Below are positions 23,931-33,455 of a stretch of 64,000 bases of DNA, piece after piece. The stretch lies in NCBI RefSeq assembly GCF_007988885.1, contig NZ_BJUZ01000002.1:620001-684000 (forward strand). Reading direction: 5' to 3'. The notes under the pieces were generated by a model. The model was not told the DNA's origin. It searched no databases and worked only from the letters and a program-made list of their open reading frames with translations. The position numbers were made by a program, and so were the translations under genes. The first letter of the stretch is position 1. Each line of letters begins with the position of its first letter. This stretch comes from Gluconobacter wancherniae NBRC 103581. Its GTDB lineage: Bacteria > Pseudomonadota > Alphaproteobacteria > Acetobacterales > Acetobacteraceae.

Positions 23931-24308
23931 GTGGCGCGTATTGCCGGCGTAAACATTCCGACCAACAAGCGGGTGGTCATCAGCCTGCGTTATGTCTACG
24001 GCATTGGCCCGTCGACAGCGCAGGCAATTTGCAACAAGCTCGAGATTCCTGATGCGAAGCGCGTCAATGAGCTTTCTGATGATGAGATCGTAAAGATCCG
24101 TGAACTGATCGATGCAGATTTCCGCGTCGAGGGTGATCTTCGTCGTGAAACTGCGATGAACATCAAGCGTCTGATGGATCTTGGTTGCTACCGCGGACTG
24201 CGTCATCGTCGCGGTCTTCCGGTTCGCGGCCAGCGCACTCACACCAATGCCCGTACCCGTAAGGGTAAGGCTGTTGCGATTGCAGGTAAGAAGAAGGTGG
24301 CGCGCTAA
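23931..24308 (+). CDS. rpsM: 30S ribosomal protein S13
   Basis: S13 contacts the P-site tRNA and the 50S subunit. The start is taken as GTG 23931, which gives the canonical (M)[15 protein letters not shown]-terminus, 125 residues, with GGGAG eight bases upstream. An in-frame ATG at 23916 adds only five residues (MGVSG) and has no good site. The C-terminus has [19 protein letters not shown]. Confidence 0.96.
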   Translation: MARIAGVNIPTNKRVVISLRYVYGIGPSTAQAICNKLEIPDAKRVNELSDDEIVKIRELIDADFRVEGDLRRETAMNIKRLMDLGCYRGLRHRRGLPVRGQRTHTNARTRKGKAVAIAGKKKVAR

Positions 24309-24365
24309 TCTAGCGCTCCATTCTCTTTCCCGCTGCTATCTGCGAATATTTAGGACGAGTTCACT

Positions 24366-24758
24366 ATGGCCAAGGCCGCCACTCCGCGCATCCGCAAAAA
24401 AGAGCGCAAGAACATTATCTCTGGTGTCGCGCACGTTCTTTCGACGTTCAACAACACCATGATCACCATCTCCGATGCGCAGGGTAATTCCATTGCCTGG
24501 TCGTCTTCGGGTGCGCAGGGCTTCAAAGGCTCTCGTAAATCGACGCCATACGCTGCGCAGGTCGCTGCAGAAGATGCAGGCCGTAAGGCACGTGAGCACG
24601 GTATGGAGACGCTGGAAATCGAAGTTTCCGGTCCTGGGTCGGGTCGTGAGAGCGCACTTCGTGCCCTTCAGGCTGTTGGATTCTCGATTACGTCGATCCG
24701 CGATATGACGCCGGTGCCGCATAACGGCTGCCGTCCGCGCAAGCGTCGTCGTGTCTGA
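24366..24758 (+). CDS. rpsK: 30S ribosomal protein S11
   Basis: S11 forms part of the platform near the E-site mRNA. The 130-residue product contains [19 protein letters not shown] and the C-terminal [13 protein letters not shown] signature. Confidence 0.98.
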   Translation: MAKAATPRIRKKERKNIISGVAHVLSTFNNTMITISDAQGNSIAWSSSGAQGFKGSRKSTPYAAQVAAEDAGRKAREHGMETLEIEVSGPGSGRESALRALQAVGFSITSIRDMTPVPHNGCRPRKRRRV

Positions 24759-24767
24759 TTGACCTTT

Positions 24768-24860
24768 GGTCCTGTTGGCTCGAAACCTGACGGGACCAGC
24801 GTTGATAGAATTCTCCACCGCACTTCACGTGCGGGCCAGGCGCCGCCAATTCCTTGGCGG
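24768..24860 (+). other. Two hairpins between rpsK and rpoA
   Basis: GGTCCTGT (24768-24775) pairs with ACGGGACC (24790-24797), and CCGCCAA (24843-24849) pairs with TTGGCGG (24854-24860) over a TTCC loop. The second stem ends 12 bases before the GAAAGG site of rpoA. They may tune alpha-subunit output or mRNA processing. Confidence 0.4.
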
Positions 24861-24886
24861 GCTTCGTTGTTTGAAAGGCCACGACC

Positions 24887-25906
24887 TTGGTTCTCCAGAA
24901 AAACTGGCAGTCCCTCATCAAGCCGGAGAAGCTTGAAGTCGAGCCCGGCCCGGTCGCTTCGCGCATCGCCACAGTAGTGGCAGAGCCGCTGGAGCGCGGT
25001 TTCGGTATGACGCTGGGTAATGCCCTGCGCCGTATTCTGCTCTCGTCTCTTCAGGGCGCTGCTGTAACGGCTATCCAGATTGATGGCGTTCTGCACGAAT
25101 TCTCTTCCGTGGCGGGTGTGCGCGAAGACGTTACGGACATTGTCCTGAATGTTAAGCAGCTTGCACTGCGCATGCACGGCGAAGGCCCGAAGCGCATGAT
25201 CCTCACGGCAACAGGCCCTGGTGAGGTGAAGGCTGGGCAGATTCAGGCAGGTCATGATATTGAAGTCATGAATCCTGACTTGGTGATCTGCACGCTCGAC
25301 GATGGCGTAAAGCTGGGCATGGAATTTACCGTGAACATGGGTAAGGGTTATGTTGCTGCGGCAGCAAACCGTCCCGAGGACGCGCCTATCGGAATGATTC
25401 CGATTGATGCGATCTATTCCCCTGTTCGCCGTGTTTCTTACAAAGTTGAGCCAACGCGTGTTGGTCAGGTCACGGACTATGACAAGCTTTTGCTGACCGT
25501 TGAAACCAACGGTTCGGTCACGCCGGAAGACAGTCTGGCTCTGGCGGCTCGTATTCTTCAGGATCAGCTTCAGCTCTTCATCAATTTTGATGAGCCCCGT
25601 CCGGTTCGTCATGAAGAGCCGCAGGACGACCTGCCGTTCAACCGTCATCTTCTTCGCAAGGTTGATGAACTCGAGCTCTCGGTGCGTAGCGCCAATTGCC
25701 TCAAGAACGACAACATTGTTTACATTGGCGATCTGGTGCAGAAGTCCGAACAGGAAATGCTCCGTACGCCTAATTTCGGGCGCAAGTCGCTCAACGAGAT
25801 CAAGGAAGTTCTCACCGGTATGGGGCTGTCGCTCGGCATGAGCGTTCCAGCCTGGCCGCCCGAGAACATCGAGGATCTGGCCAAGCGTCTCGACGAGACG
25901 TTCTGA
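24887..25906 (+). CDS. rpoA: DNA-directed RNA polymerase subunit alpha
   Basis: The alpha dimer scaffolds RNA polymerase assembly, and its C-terminal domain contacts UP elements and activators. The 339-residue frame begins at TTG 24887 (translated as [16 protein letters not shown]) with GAAAGG eight bases upstream; no ATG start is available before the conserved N-terminus. The N-terminal domain has [19 protein letters not shown], and the C-terminal domain has [18 protein letters not shown]-type sequence. Use of TTG may limit its translation. Confidence 0.97.
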   Translation: MVLQKNWQSLIKPEKLEVEPGPVASRIATVVAEPLERGFGMTLGNALRRILLSSLQGAAVTAIQIDGVLHEFSSVAGVREDVTDIVLNVKQLALRMHGEGPKRMILTATGPGEVKAGQIQAGHDIEVMNPDLVICTLDDGVKLGMEFTVNMGKGYVAAAANRPEDAPIGMIPIDAIYSPVRRVSYKVEPTRVGQVTDYDKLLLTVETNGSVTPEDSLALAARILQDQLQLFINFDEPRPVRHEEPQDDLPFNRHLLRKVDELELSVRSANCLKNDNIVYIGDLVQKSEQEMLRTPNFGRKSLNEIKEVLTGMGLSLGMSVPAWPPENIEDLAKRLDETF

Positions 25907-25933
25907 GAACTTTCAAGGTAAGGAAAACTAGCA

Positions 25934-26356
25934 ATGCGTCATGGTGTGAGCGGGCGTAAGCTCAATGTCACCTCTTCTCACCGCGCTGCCATGTTCCGCA
26001 ACATGGCCGTGGCTCTCATCAAGCACGAGCAGATCACAACGACACTGCCCAAGGCGAAAGAACTTCGTCCGGTCGTTGAAAAGCTGATCACGCTTGGCAA
26101 GCGCGGTGACCTGCACGCTCGTCGTCAGGCATTTGCGCAGCTTCGTGACGAGGCTGTTGTTAGCAAGCTCTTCAGTGCTGTTGCTGAGCGCTACAAGGCC
26201 CGCGCAGGCGGTTATTCCCGCGTGCTCAAGGCTGGCGTTCGTTACGGTGACAACGCCGACATGGCAGTCATCGAGCTGATGGATCGCGATGCAGGTGCCA
26301 AGGGCCTTGATAGCGGACCGAAGCAGAATGTTGCTGAAGAACAAGAAGCTGCATAA
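25934..26356 (+). CDS. rplQ: 50S ribosomal protein L17
   Basis: L17 is 140 residues and begins [25 protein letters not shown]. It contains the family [10 protein letters not shown] motif and an acidic tail. It is the last gene of the ribosomal block and is closed by a strong terminator. Confidence 0.98.
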   Translation: MRHGVSGRKLNVTSSHRAAMFRNMAVALIKHEQITTTLPKAKELRPVVEKLITLGKRGDLHARRQAFAQLRDEAVVSKLFSAVAERYKARAGGYSRVLKAGVRYGDNADMAVIELMDRDAGAKGLDSGPKQNVAEEQEAA

Positions 26357-26380
26357 GCTTTTTGAAGGCTTCTAAACGTT

Positions 26381-26416
26381 AAAAGGTCGATCTCCTTGGG
26401 AGATCGGCCTTTTTTT
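26381..26416 (+). terminator. Intrinsic terminator after rplQ
   Basis: AAAAGGTCGATCTCC (26381-26395) pairs with GGAGATCGGCCTTTT from 26399 on, with one G-U pair and a 3-base loop, and runs into a T-tract (26410-26416). This is the best intrinsic terminator in the ribosomal block. Confidence 0.93.
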
Positions 26417-26704
26417 ATGTAAAAAAGCGGTTCACATGAATCTGTGGCCCGTGATAGACATAATTATCTCTTGCAGGATAAATTTCGTCTTCTACGACGG
26501 AAAAGCAGACTTCTGAGCCTTCGGGGGCTTTTCAGAGACATCGCTTTGACCTGACCGGCACTTGATCGGTCTCTCGTGTCACCTGCATCATTCTGAGAAA
26601 CGGGTTCGAGCACTCTCGTAGGACCCGCAACGACGCATCCCATATCACCTTCGGTAATGATGCCGGGGCAGGTTCGTGATGCGCCTATGTCTGGAGAGCT
26701 TTCA
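26417..26704. other. Non-coding gap before the MFS gene
   Basis: No gene is supported between the rplQ terminator and the transporter. In-frame ATGs at 26657 and 26687 lie upstream of the chosen GTG start but lack ribosome binding sites. A lone TTGACC (26546-26551) has no convincing -10. The transporter's promoter must lie here but I cannot place it. Confidence 0.5.
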
Positions 26705-28015
26705 GTGTCCGAAATTACCGCCGCCAAACGGGGCATTGCGGAAATACTTGGTATCCCACGTCCTCTTTTTTGGGCTTTTGTTGGTCAGCTGCTGTTCATG
26801 GTGGGTGATGGTGTTGAGGCTGGATACCTTGATACTTACATGCTGCATCATGGACACACGCAAGGTTTCGTAAACGAACTGTTCACGTTCTATGGCATCA
26901 CTGTCATGATCGCAGCATGGTTCTCGGGGCCACTTTCCGACCTGCTGGGCCCTAAAAAGGTCATGTGGATTGGCCTTGTACTCTGGGCCGTGCTTGAGGT
27001 TGGTTTCCTTGCGCTGGGGCTTGGACCAAACAACAGTTTCATGATTTTGCTGTTTTATGCGCTTCGTGGTTTTGCATATCCCTTATTCGCTTACGGTTTC
27101 CTTGTTTGGATTGCTGCTGCGACCCCCACTGCGATGTTAGGATCTGCGGCTGGCTGGTTCTGGTTCTCATTCTCTGCTGGACTGCCAACGCTCGGTTCCC
27201 AGTTCGCTCGTTTTGCCATTCCTGAGATTGGTGAACTCAAGACGTTCTGGTGTTCTTTGATTCTGGTGATTATCGGTGGTCTGATTGCACTGCTCTTCAC
27301 AAATGAACCTACTGGTAAGAAGCGGCTCCTGCCGGCGCATATACCTACCAAGGAGATTTTCTTTGGTTCGTTGAGCATTATGTGGCGTGAACCGAAGACG
27401 CTGGTTGCGGGCATTGTCCGGATTATCGACACGTCGTCCGAGTACGCTTTTCTGGCAATCATGCCTGCCTTTTTTGTGGATCACCTTGGCTTCACGTTAG
27501 GGCAGTGGCTGAACCTTCTGTCGCTTGTTTTCCTGAGCAACATTTTGTTCAACCTTGTTTCCGGAATGGTGGCTGATACGCTTGGACATCGTTTCGTTGT
27601 TTCTGTTTTTGGCGGTATCGGTGGCTTCATCGCGATCCCACTGTTCTACTATGTACCGCTTTGGTACCCGGGAAATTTCTGGGCAGCGGCGGTCGTTGGG
27701 ATTTTCTATGGTGCGACGGTTGCGGCGTTTGTTCCGCTTTCCGGTTTGATGCCTCAGATTTGCCCACGTGAGAAAGCTGCGGCACTTTCCGTCCTTGGTC
27801 TGGGGGCGGGTGCTTCCACCTGGGTTGGCCCTGCGATTGTGACGTTGTGTGAAGCAGTTTTTGGTCCGGGTTTGCAATATGTGATCTGGACGTTTGCGGG
27901 CATCTATCTCGCATCTGCTGGGATGACCATGTACCTGACTATTTCGCCTGAAGCGCGTAAATATACGGAAGAAGCTGACCGGCGAGGTGAGACGAGTGCG
28001 GTGATCGGTCACTGA
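26705..28015 (+). CDS. MFS transporter, RbtT/DalT/CsbX type (polyol uptake)
   Basis: This is a major facilitator protein of 436 residues with about 12 membrane segments. The N-terminal half, including the MVGDGVEAGYLDTYML region and the YGITVMIAAWFSGPLSDLLGPKKVM loop (the GxLaDrxGrkkv-like motif between helices 2 and 3), resembles ribitol and D-arabinitol transporters RbtT/DalT and Bacillus CsbX. The start GTG 26705 is chosen because GGAGAG lies seven bases upstream; longer starts at 26687 or 26657 are possible. A polyol substrate is inferred. No dehydrogenase or regulator lies next to it. Confidence 0.85.
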   Translation: MSEITAAKRGIAEILGIPRPLFWAFVGQLLFMVGDGVEAGYLDTYMLHHGHTQGFVNELFTFYGITVMIAAWFSGPLSDLLGPKKVMWIGLVLWAVLEVGFLALGLGPNNSFMILLFYALRGFAYPLFAYGFLVWIAAATPTAMLGSAAGWFWFSFSAGLPTLGSQFARFAIPEIGELKTFWCSLILVIIGGLIALLFTNEPTGKKRLLPAHIPTKEIFFGSLSIMWREPKTLVAGIVRIIDTSSEYAFLAIMPAFFVDHLGFTLGQWLNLLSLVFLSNILFNLVSGMVADTLGHRFVVSVFGGIGGFIAIPLFYYVPLWYPGNFWAAAVVGIFYGATVAAFVPLSGLMPQICPREKAAALSVLGLGAGASTWVGPAIVTLCEAVFGPGLQYVIWTFAGIYLASAGMTMYLTISPEARKYTEEADRRGETSAVIGH

Positions 28016-28062
28016 GACTGACTCCTGTTGATCTCTCGCGGCATTAACGCATCTTTCGAAAG

Positions 28063-28093
28063 GAGCCAGTCTGGAAGCGGACTGGCTCTTTTT
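28063..28093 (+). terminator. Intrinsic terminator after the MFS gene
   Basis: GAGCCAGTC (28063-28071) pairs perfectly with GACTGGCTC (28080-28088) over an 8-base loop, followed by TTTTT. Confidence 0.92.
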
Positions 28094-28134
28094 GCGTTAG
28101 GTTGGGGGAACAACAGAAAACAGGATTGTGCAGA

Positions 28135-28374
28135 ATGAACGATGACCTTTCACCTTATCTCGATGCCGGAATTGAGCGACTTCAGGATGGAGCGAACACT
28201 GTTTTTGGTCAGGCTTTTGCCAGGCTATTTCGGACACTATTAAGAGAAATTGCGGATTTTTTGGCTGACCTCATGTCTGATCAGCCTGCTTTATGGATGA
28301 CAGTTGCCTTTGTTGCAGGTTTATTTTTTGGAAAAACACTAACGCGACCAAAGAAACCTTTTTCTATTCGCTGA
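28135..28374 (+). CDS. Small membrane-anchored protein, ElaB/YqjD-like layout
   Basis: This is a 79-residue protein (ATG 28135, AGGA nine bases upstream; an in-frame TTG at 28102 is a weaker alternative). An amphipathic helical N-terminal part of about 50 residues is followed by one membrane segment near the C-terminus (PALWMTVAFVAGLFFGKTL) and a basic tail. That layout resembles DUF883 (ElaB/YqjD) ribosome-tethering proteins, but sequence identity cannot be judged by eye. Function unknown. Confidence 0.65.
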   Translation: MNDDLSPYLDAGIERLQDGANTVFGQAFARLFRTLLREIADFLADLMSDQPALWMTVAFVAGLFFGKTLTRPKKPFSIR

Positions 28375-28417
28375 CGTTACGCTGTGACCACGACTTATAC
28401 GCAAGGAAACATTGGTC

Positions 28418-28588
28418 ATGCTGCACTACGCTATCGTGTTCTTCATCATTTCCATCATTGCTGGCGTTTTCGGGTTCACGGGAATTTCGGCTGCCACGGC
28501 AGGCATCGCCAAGCTATTCTTCGTGATTTTCCTGGTTCTGGCAGTTCTTGCAATCCTGGCTGGCGTTGCAGGTCTTCACGCTCTCTAA
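28418..28588 (+). CDS. DUF1328/YtjA-family small membrane protein
   Basis: A 56-residue protein starting [18 protein letters not shown] and made of two hydrophobic helices separated by [14 protein letters not shown]. This is the pattern of the YtjA (UPF0391/DUF1328) family, inner-membrane proteins of unknown function often seen among stress-induced genes. CAAGGA lies upstream of the ATG at a spacing longer than usual. A bidirectional terminator follows. Confidence 0.88.
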   Translation: MLHYAIVFFIISIIAGVFGFTGISAATAGIAKLFFVIFLVLAVLAILAGVAGLHAL

Positions 28589-28607
28589 GCCAGTATATCG
28601 CACCCAC

Positions 28608-28645
28608 AAAAAAGGGCGGGGCCATCTGGCACCCGCCCTTTTTTT
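28608..28645. terminator. Bidirectional intrinsic terminator
   Basis: Six A (28608-28613), GGGCGGG (28614-28620), an 11-base loop, CCCGCCC (28632-28638) and seven T (28639-28645). It can terminate the DUF1328 gene on + and the efflux operon, whose last stop is at 28648, on minus. Confidence 0.94.
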
Positions 28646-28647
28646 GT

Positions 28648-30177
28648 TCAGTTCTTGTCTTTTTGGATGAATGAAGGGAGCAGTGGATTGTCCGTCTGGA
28701 GCGAGGCCTTTGTAGGCAGTTCGCTAGAGTTCCAGCCGCCGCCCAGATCTGCGATCAGTTTTACTTCTGCAACCAGTCTCTGCTCTCGAATGGAAAGCTG
28801 GTTTTGTTCGTATTGAAGGGCGTTCTGCTGTGCTGTGATGACGGTTGTGTAGATTGCGGTACCAGCCAGATACTCGTTCATGGAGACCGTTACGGCCTGG
28901 TCAGCGCTCTGGACAGCCGCGTTTTGAAGGGCAAGCTGATCCTCAAGATATCGCAGATTGGACATCTGATCTTCGGTATCCTGCATGGCGCTCAGGACTG
29001 TCTGACGATATGTGGCGACAGCGTTGTCGTAGTCAGCTTCAGCTTCCCGGACAGCGGCGCTTCGTGCTCCACCGTTGAAGATCGTTTCTGAGGCACCGGC
29101 GCCGAGAGACCATGTGCGCGTGGCAGCCTGAATGAGTTGGCTCAGTGGGTTGCCGCTATAGCCATATGATGCGTCCAAAGTAAATTGTGGATAGAAAGCA
29201 CCGATCTCGTATCCAATCTCGGCGTTGTAGCTTGCCATGTTGCGCTCTGCCTGCGCGACATCCGGGCGGCGTTCAAGCAGCATGGAAGGTACAGCGACTG
29301 GAGCAGGGGGGAGGCTTACCGGAAGCTTCGTGGCAGGAATCGTCAGAGCTGAAGGCGGGCGCCCTGTCAGAACAGCAATGGCGTGTTCGTATTGTGCACG
29401 TGCAATATGGGCGTTTGCTAGGCTTGCCTGAGTAGATTGCAGGAGGTAGCGCGCCTGTAGAACGCTGGTCGGATCTGCGACACCTGCGTCAAGTTGGTTT
29501 TGCAGTATTTTGAGATTGCGCTGATACAGGTTCACATTGCGTGCGTAGAGGTCGATCAGGCTATCCTGATAGAGTAGGCTGAAATAATCCGTTGCCAGTT
29601 CCGACTGATACGACAGGCGCATGTTTGCCACGATTGCGGCGCTGGCCTGTGCGGAGGTGACCTGCTCCTGAATCTGCCTGCGGATCATACCCCAGACGTC
29701 GACGGTCCAGCTTACTGAGGGGCCTGTAGTCCAAGTATTGGAGGTGTAGGAATGGCTGGTGGAATAGGTGAAGCCATTGGTGCTGTTCTGTGCGCTGCCT
29801 CCCTGGGCATTACGGGCAAAATCAAATTTTCCGCTCAGGGTGGGGAACAGCTGGGCACGCACGGAATCAATCATCGCACGTGATTTGCGGTATTGGGCTT
29901 CGTATTCTTTCAGGCTCTGATTTGATGTTGCTACCTGTTCCTCAAGACCGTTGAGGAACGGGTCATTGAAGATTTTCCACCAGTCGCCTTTGGGCATTGC
30001 AGCCACATCCGGACGCGCCTTCTGCCAACCAGGAGGCGGTGGAGCCTCTTTGAACTGTGGCGATATGATCGCTTGAGGGCGATGGTAATTCGGTCCGACC
30101 ATGCAGCCCGACAGGAAGGGCAGGGCCGCCGCACCCAGCAGGAGAGTGCGCAGAGAAGTGTTGCGAAGGGCGGTCAT
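28648..30177 (-). CDS. RND efflux outer-membrane lipoprotein, NodT/OprM family
   Basis: This is the outer-membrane channel of a tripartite efflux pump, 509 residues. The start at 30177 (MTALRNTSLRTLL) overlaps the mdtC stop and gives a lipoprotein signal peptide ending LSGC-MVGPNY, with the lipidated Cys near residue 25. Two OEP repeats with long alpha-helical stretches follow, with typical NPLSQ- and RRPDVAQAERN-type motifs. A longer frame to 30360 runs antisense-like through mdtC and lacks a signal peptide. It is translationally coupled to mdtC. Confidence 0.94.
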   Translation of the reverse strand: MTALRNTSLRTLLLGAAALPFLSGCMVGPNYHRPQAIISPQFKEAPPPPGWQKARPDVAAMPKGDWWKIFNDPFLNGLEEQVATSNQSLKEYEAQYRKSRAMIDSVRAQLFPTLSGKFDFARNAQGGSAQNSTNGFTYSTSHSYTSNTWTTGPSVSWTVDVWGMIRRQIQEQVTSAQASAAIVANMRLSYQSELATDYFSLLYQDSLIDLYARNVNLYQRNLKILQNQLDAGVADPTSVLQARYLLQSTQASLANAHIARAQYEHAIAVLTGRPPSALTIPATKLPVSLPPAPVAVPSMLLERRPDVAQAERNMASYNAEIGYEIGAFYPQFTLDASYGYSGNPLSQLIQAATRTWSLGAGASETIFNGGARSAAVREAEADYDNAVATYRQTVLSAMQDTEDQMSNLRYLEDQLALQNAAVQSADQAVTVSMNEYLAGTAIYTTVITAQQNALQYEQNQLSIREQRLVAEVKLIADLGGGWNSSELPTKASLQTDNPLLPSFIQKDKN

Positions 30178-33100
30178 CAGATTTCCGTTTCCCGGGGAGA
30201 AAGGTGAAGAGCGATGGCGAATTGTTGGCGGAGACGTTGAAGTGCCTTGCCGAAGCGATCGAGGTACAGGAACACGACTGGTGTGCTGTAGAGGGTCAGA
30301 AGCTGACTGACGATTAGTCCACCAAGGATCGAAATGCCGAGCGGACGACGCAGTTCGCAACCGTAGCCGTTGCCAATGATAAGCGGTACGGCGCCGAAAG
30401 CGGCGGCAAGAGACGTCATGAGGATCGGGCGGAAGCGCAGACGACTGGCCTCACGGATAGCTTCCGTTGCGGTTGCACCGTTGCGCTGTGCGACCATAGC
30501 GAAGTCGATCAGCATGATGGCGTTCTTCTTGACGATACCGATCAGCAGGATGACACCGATCATGGCAATGAGTGAGAATTCTTCACCGCAGACCTGAAGA
30601 GCCAGTAATGCCCCGACACCTGCTGAGGGCAGAGTAGAGAGGATTGTCAGGGGGTGGATCAGACTCTCATACAGGACGCCAAGTACAATGTAGACGGCGG
30701 CGAGGGCCGCAAGGATCAGGATGGGTTCGTCCCCCACAGATTTCTGGAATGCGGCAGCGTTGCCCGCGAACCCACCTTGAATGGTCCGCGGAACGTGCAG
30801 CTTGAGCAGAGCCTCCTGAACAGCACTGACGGCCGGGCCAAGGGCGGCGCCAGGGGCCAGGTTGAACGAAACCGTGGTGGCAACGAACTGTCCTTGATGG
30901 TTCACGGCCAGCGCAGCATTCGTTTTGTGCTGGAGTGAAACCACCGAGAGCGGGACCATAGTCTCCGCACTTGTTGTCACTGCCGCGCCGCTGGATGCGG
31001 ATTTTCCGCCAGCCAGCGAGTTGGCGACCGAATTCTGATATGAGAGTTCGCTCTGAGAGAGTGTGGTGGCCGTGGTTGATGTGCGAACACGAATATTATT
31101 TGATGCGGTCCCACCTGCTGCCGTGCCACCTGAAACGCTGACCCACATCTGTTTCAGGGTCTCTGGATTGCTCCAGAACCGTGGGGCGGCTTCCATCACC
31201 ACGCGATACTGGTTCAGGTTCCCATAGATGATGGACGCGGCACGCTGGCCAAAAGCATCATAGAGGGAATTGCTGACCAGCTGCGGGGTGACCAGATAAC
31301 GGGCCTCCGTGTCCCGATCCAGACGAATGTCGACCATTTGGCCGCCCTCTTCGATATCCGACGTAACGTCCATCAATTGAGGCAAATGGGAGAGCGCGGT
31401 GACGATTTTGGGGGTCCACTCATAAAGCTCTTCAGCTGACGCCCCCTGAAGGGAGTACTGATATGCCCCATCGGAAGACCGTGCGCCCGTTCGAACGCTT
31501 CCCGGCGCCATGAGGCGCAGCTGTGCGCCCGGCACGTGGGAGAACTTCTGTGTAATTCGGCGAATTGTTGTTTCCAGGCTGTCCGTGCGCTCAGATTTTG
31601 GCTTCAGCGACACGAACATGTTCGCGGAGTTCGCTGCGCGGCCACCCAGTCCCCCCATTACACCGCGTACGTCAGGGTCGCTCGCGATGACTTTCTGTGC
31701 GCGGCTCGCGAGGTCTTGCAATGCATGGAATGAAATCGACTGATCTGTGACCAGTCGTCCCATGATCTGACCTGTATCCTCGGATGGGAAGAAGCCCTTG
31801 GGAAGCTTCACGAACAGAAAACCGGCGAGGACGAGCGTAGCGGGCAGGGAGAGTGCCACGAGGAAGCGGTGCTGCAATGACCAGTCCAGCGAACTTTCGT
31901 ATCCCCTTGCAACGGCATCAATTGCCGCCTCAAGCTTGCGCCCAGTGCGGCTCCAGAAAGTATTGCTTTCTTCATCTGCATGTTTGAGCAGGTGTGCGCT
32001 GATCATTGGGGTCAATGTCAGGGAGAGCAGCATCGAAATGGCGAGGGTAATGACCATCGTGATTGCAAATTCGTGGAAGAGCCTGCCTGCAATACCGCCC
32101 ATGAGGAGGATCGGGGTGAAGACCACGACGAGCGAAACGGTAATGGACACCACGGTGAATGCCACTTCGCTGGCTCCACGGATTGAGGCTTCCTCTCTCG
32201 AGTAACCCATCTCCATGTATCGTGTGATGTTTTCGAGAACGACGATTGCGTCATCCACAACGAAGCCCGTGGAGATTGTCAGGGCCATCAGTGACATGTT
32301 GTCGAGCTGGTAACCAAGAACAGCCATTGCCCCGAAAGTGCCTATGATTGAGACTGGGACAACGATGGCGGGCACGATGATAGCCCGCAGGCTCCGCAGG
32401 AAAAGAAGCACCACACCCACGACCAGTGCCACGGCAATGATAAGCGTCTGCTTGGTGTCATCGAGTGAGGCACGGATCGTAACCGAACGGTCGATCAGAA
32501 CGCTCATATCCGTGTTGCCGGGAAGGGCTTCTTTTAACATCGGAAAGCGCGCGCGGATGCCATCAATCGTTTTGATGATATTGGCTCCGCCTTGCGAGAA
32601 CACGGTACAGATAATGGCGCGCTGACCGTTGAGGAAGCCCGCCTGACGAAGGTCTTCAACGCTGTCATTGACTTCCGCCACGTCAGAAAGCCGCACGGGC
32701 TGGTTGTTGCGGTAGGCAATGATCAGATCACGGTAAGAAGCCGCTTTTGTAGCTTGATCGTTGGTCGAGAGTGTGAGGCGTGTGCCCTGTGCTTCGATAA
32801 AGCCCTTGGGCGTATGTGCGTTGGCTGAGGCGAGTGCTGCGCGGATGTCTTCGAAACCAATACCGTAGCGGAAGATACGCAGAGGATTAATCTCCACCCG
32901 CACGGCCGGGAGCGATGAGCCACGGATATCGACCTCACCCACGCCCTGAATCTGGCTCAGCTGTTGCACCAGCACGTTACTCGCGAAGTCGTAGAGCTGT
33001 TGAGGGGTGCGGGTTTTGGAGGTGAGAGTGACGGCGAGGATCGGTGGGCCGTTCGAGTTGGCTTTTTGATAGGTCGGATTAGCGCGGAGTGTAGTTGGCA

Positions 33101-33455
33101 GATCCTGACGTGCCGCCTGAAGAGCTGCTTCGACGTCTCGGGCAGCGCCATTGATGTCACGCGAAAGCTCGAACTGGAGCGTGATCCGCGTCTGGTTGAC
33201 GGTAGACTGGGAGGTCATCTCCGTCAGGCCGGAAATAGCGCCCAGGTGACGTTCCAGAGGTTCGGCAATCGTGGCCGCGATCTCGGAAGGAGAACCACCG
33301 GGTTGGGTGGCCGTGACCACTATGACGGGAAAGTCCACGTTTGGAAGATCGGCAACAGGCAGGCTGAAATAGCCAAGAATGCCGCCGATCAATAACGCGA
33401 CTGCCAGCAGGGTGGTGCCGACAGGGCGCAGGACGAAGAAGCGGATGGGGTTCAC
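30177..33455 (-). CDS. mdtC: RND multidrug efflux permease, MdtC-like
   Basis: This inner-membrane proton-driven transporter of 1092 residues has the RND topology: one N-terminal membrane helix (MNPIRFFVLRPVGTTLLAVAL), a large periplasmic loop, helices 2-6, a second loop, then helices 7-12. The paired aspartates of the proton relay lie in GFVVDDAIVVLENITRY. The start overlaps the mdtB stop (ATGA). MdtB and MdtC are known to act as a heterotrimer in E. coli. The periplasmic loop has a Ser/Thr/Gly-rich insertion near residues 760-830, probably a species-specific linker. Confidence 0.95.
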   Translation of the reverse strand: MNPIRFFVLRPVGTTLLAVALLIGGILGYFSLPVADLPNVDFPVIVVTATQPGGSPSEIAATIAEPLERHLGAISGLTEMTSQSTVNQTRITLQFELSRDINGAARDVEAALQAARQDLPTTLRANPTYQKANSNGPPILAVTLTSKTRTPQQLYDFASNVLVQQLSQIQGVGEVDIRGSSLPAVRVEINPLRIFRYGIGFEDIRAALASANAHTPKGFIEAQGTRLTLSTNDQATKAASYRDLIIAYRNNQPVRLSDVAEVNDSVEDLRQAGFLNGQRAIICTVFSQGGANIIKTIDGIRARFPMLKEALPGNTDMSVLIDRSVTIRASLDDTKQTLIIAVALVVGVVLLFLRSLRAIIVPAIVVPVSIIGTFGAMAVLGYQLDNMSLMALTISTGFVVDDAIVVLENITRYMEMGYSREEASIRGASEVAFTVVSITVSLVVVFTPILLMGGIAGRLFHEFAITMVITLAISMLLSLTLTPMISAHLLKHADEESNTFWSRTGRKLEAAIDAVARGYESSLDWSLQHRFLVALSLPATLVLAGFLFVKLPKGFFPSEDTGQIMGRLVTDQSISFHALQDLASRAQKVIASDPDVRGVMGGLGGRAANSANMFVSLKPKSERTDSLETTIRRITQKFSHVPGAQLRLMAPGSVRTGARSSDGAYQYSLQGASAEELYEWTPKIVTALSHLPQLMDVTSDIEEGGQMVDIRLDRDTEARYLVTPQLVSNSLYDAFGQRAASIIYGNLNQYRVVMEAAPRFWSNPETLKQMWVSVSGGTAAGGTASNNIRVRTSTTATTLSQSELSYQNSVANSLAGGKSASSGAAVTTSAETMVPLSVVSLQHKTNAALAVNHQGQFVATTVSFNLAPGAALGPAVSAVQEALLKLHVPRTIQGGFAGNAAAFQKSVGDEPILILAALAAVYIVLGVLYESLIHPLTILSTLPSAGVGALLALQVCGEEFSLIAMIGVILLIGIVKKNAIMLIDFAMVAQRNGATATEAIREASRLRFRPILMTSLAAAFGAVPLIIGNGYGCELRRPLGISILGGLIVSQLLTLYSTPVVFLYLDRFGKALQRLRQQFAIALHLSPRETEI

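Noticed and set aside
24668-25648. 326-codon minus-strand open frame over rpoA
   Set aside because: Antisense to rpoA with low-complexity composition; not a credible protein.
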